Assembly (NCBI GenBank): GCA_900543755.1
Contig: UQSP01000019.1
Span: 1-31,904, forward strand
Length of the DNA: 31,904 nt
Direction of reading: 5' to 3'
Source: an uncultured Eubacteriales bacterium
GTDB taxonomy: Bacteria > Bacillota > Clostridia > Christensenellales > Pumilibacteraceae
Of the stretch, positions 31,417 to 31,904 are shown in pieces. Under the pieces are notes generated by a model, which saw only the letters and a list, made by a program, of their open reading frames with translations, was not told where the DNA came from and searched no databases. Positions within the stretch are counted from its first letter, which is position 1, and each line of letters starts with the position of its first letter. Both the position numbers and the translations under genes were made by a program.

Positions 31417-31867
31417 ATGAACGACATGCTTTTTGAAAAACAAATAGATAATATCAAATTTTTTCAATCGCACCCTTCCCTTAAGCCTTTTATTGGGGGG
31501 AAATATACAGGCAACGACGCAGGAATAAGAATATTACTTGTTGGCGAAAGTCACTATGTTAAAGAACCTTGGAAAGAAATTACAAGTAAAAGTTTATTAA
31601 ACGATTGGTGGAGCGAAACGCCGCCACAAATTTATGATATATGTTGGTATAATACTCGTGGTACTATACATAATTTTATGTCTGGTAAGTCGGAGGGCGC
31701 TTATGCTCTTTTTAGGGAACCCTGTAAAATATACAATCAATGCTTTCTAAATGGGAAATATCAACAATGGCAAGATATTTATAATATTTTTGATTCCTTT
31801 GCATATATGAATTATTTTCAAATGCCAGCCCTCTATGAGCGAATTTCACTCTGGAATAGTTTATTAA
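31417..31867 (+). CDS. Protein of unknown function with LLVGESHY motif, 3' end cut by contig end
   Basis: The first 150 residues are present. A strand-like 'IRILLVGESHY' at 37-47 is the clearest motif; the segment after it is rich in Trp and Tyr ('NDWWSETPPQIYDICWYN'). I do not recognise the family; the G-E-S-H pattern after a hydrophobic strand suggests an enzyme active site, but that is inference. The ATG lies directly after the WYL gene stop, with GGAGG within the WYL gene end. The frame continues open through the adapter, so predicted proteins would carry a false tail. Confidence 0.7.
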
Positions 31868-31904
31868 CTGTCTCTTATACACATCTGACGCTGCCGACGA
31901 ACTC
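31868..31904. other. Nextera sequencing adapter, not genomic
   Basis: Positions 31868-31900 are the exact reverse complement of the adapter at 14-46. The last four bases ACTC begin the complement of the same i5 index seen at the other end. Genomic sequence stops at 31867. Confidence 0.98.

Overview
The window is a contig from a low-to-moderate-GC clostridial Bacillota. The main clue is a SCIFF ribosomal-peptide pair (precursor plus radical SAM maturase), a hallmark of Clostridia. It sits in the usual clostridial run of yajC, a TIGR04086 membrane protein, scfA/scfB, secD/secF, recJ, rel, a metallo-beta-lactamase-fold gene and hemZ. Both contig ends carry Nextera sequencing adapter (1-46 and 31868-31904). 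The first and last genes are therefore cut by the library, not by biology.

Core region, about 47-18155. Almost everything is on the minus strand. Read in transcription order it holds a YtxC-like sporulation protein, yajC, a TIGR04086 membrane protein, scfA-scfB, secD-secF, recJ-rel-MBL-hemZ in a tightly coupled chain, rpsO-pnp, a degenerate NodB-fold protein, an M16 zinc peptidase and the first codons of a probable dimeric dUTPase. Good sigma-A-type promoters are visible before scfA, secD, yajC and rpsO, and hairpin-plus-U-run terminators follow secF, rpsO and pnp. Three plus-strand tRNA genes (Val-UAC, Cys-GCA, Leu-UAA, each with an encoded CCA) end the core at a strong terminator.

Accessory region, about 18156-31867. 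It starts with a small sigma-70-like regulator whose structured leader can hide its ribosome binding site; a degenerate inverted copy of that promoter and leader lies beside it. Convergent to it is a six-gene minus-strand operon, from 28465 down to 19232. The operon encodes a SipW-type signal peptidase, a small TasA/camelysin-like subunit, a membrane protein with a cytoplasmic domain and a TasA-like outer domain, a second SipW-type signal peptidase, a 525-residue SipW-dependent surface protein and a 1166-residue beta-helix surface protein. It looks like a dedicated system for building a surface fibre or adhesin.

The most interesting point is upstream of that operon. A 122-bp segment (28853-28974) is flanked by perfect 17-bp inverted repeats. 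It contains a near-consensus promoter, TTGCAG-17-TATAAT with an extended -10, that points away from the operon. A tyrosine recombinase gene ends 13 bp beyond the right repeat. Inverting the segment would aim the promoter at the operon. I read this as a phase-variable ON/OFF switch for the surface system, captured here in the OFF orientation. Many GTTCAT/ATGAAC motifs in and around the segment could be recombinase binding sites.

Beyond the recombinase lie a GC-rich cruciform-like element, a WYL-domain regulator and a truncated gene of unknown function carrying an LLVGESHY motif. All functional statements rest on motifs read by eye; no database search was run.
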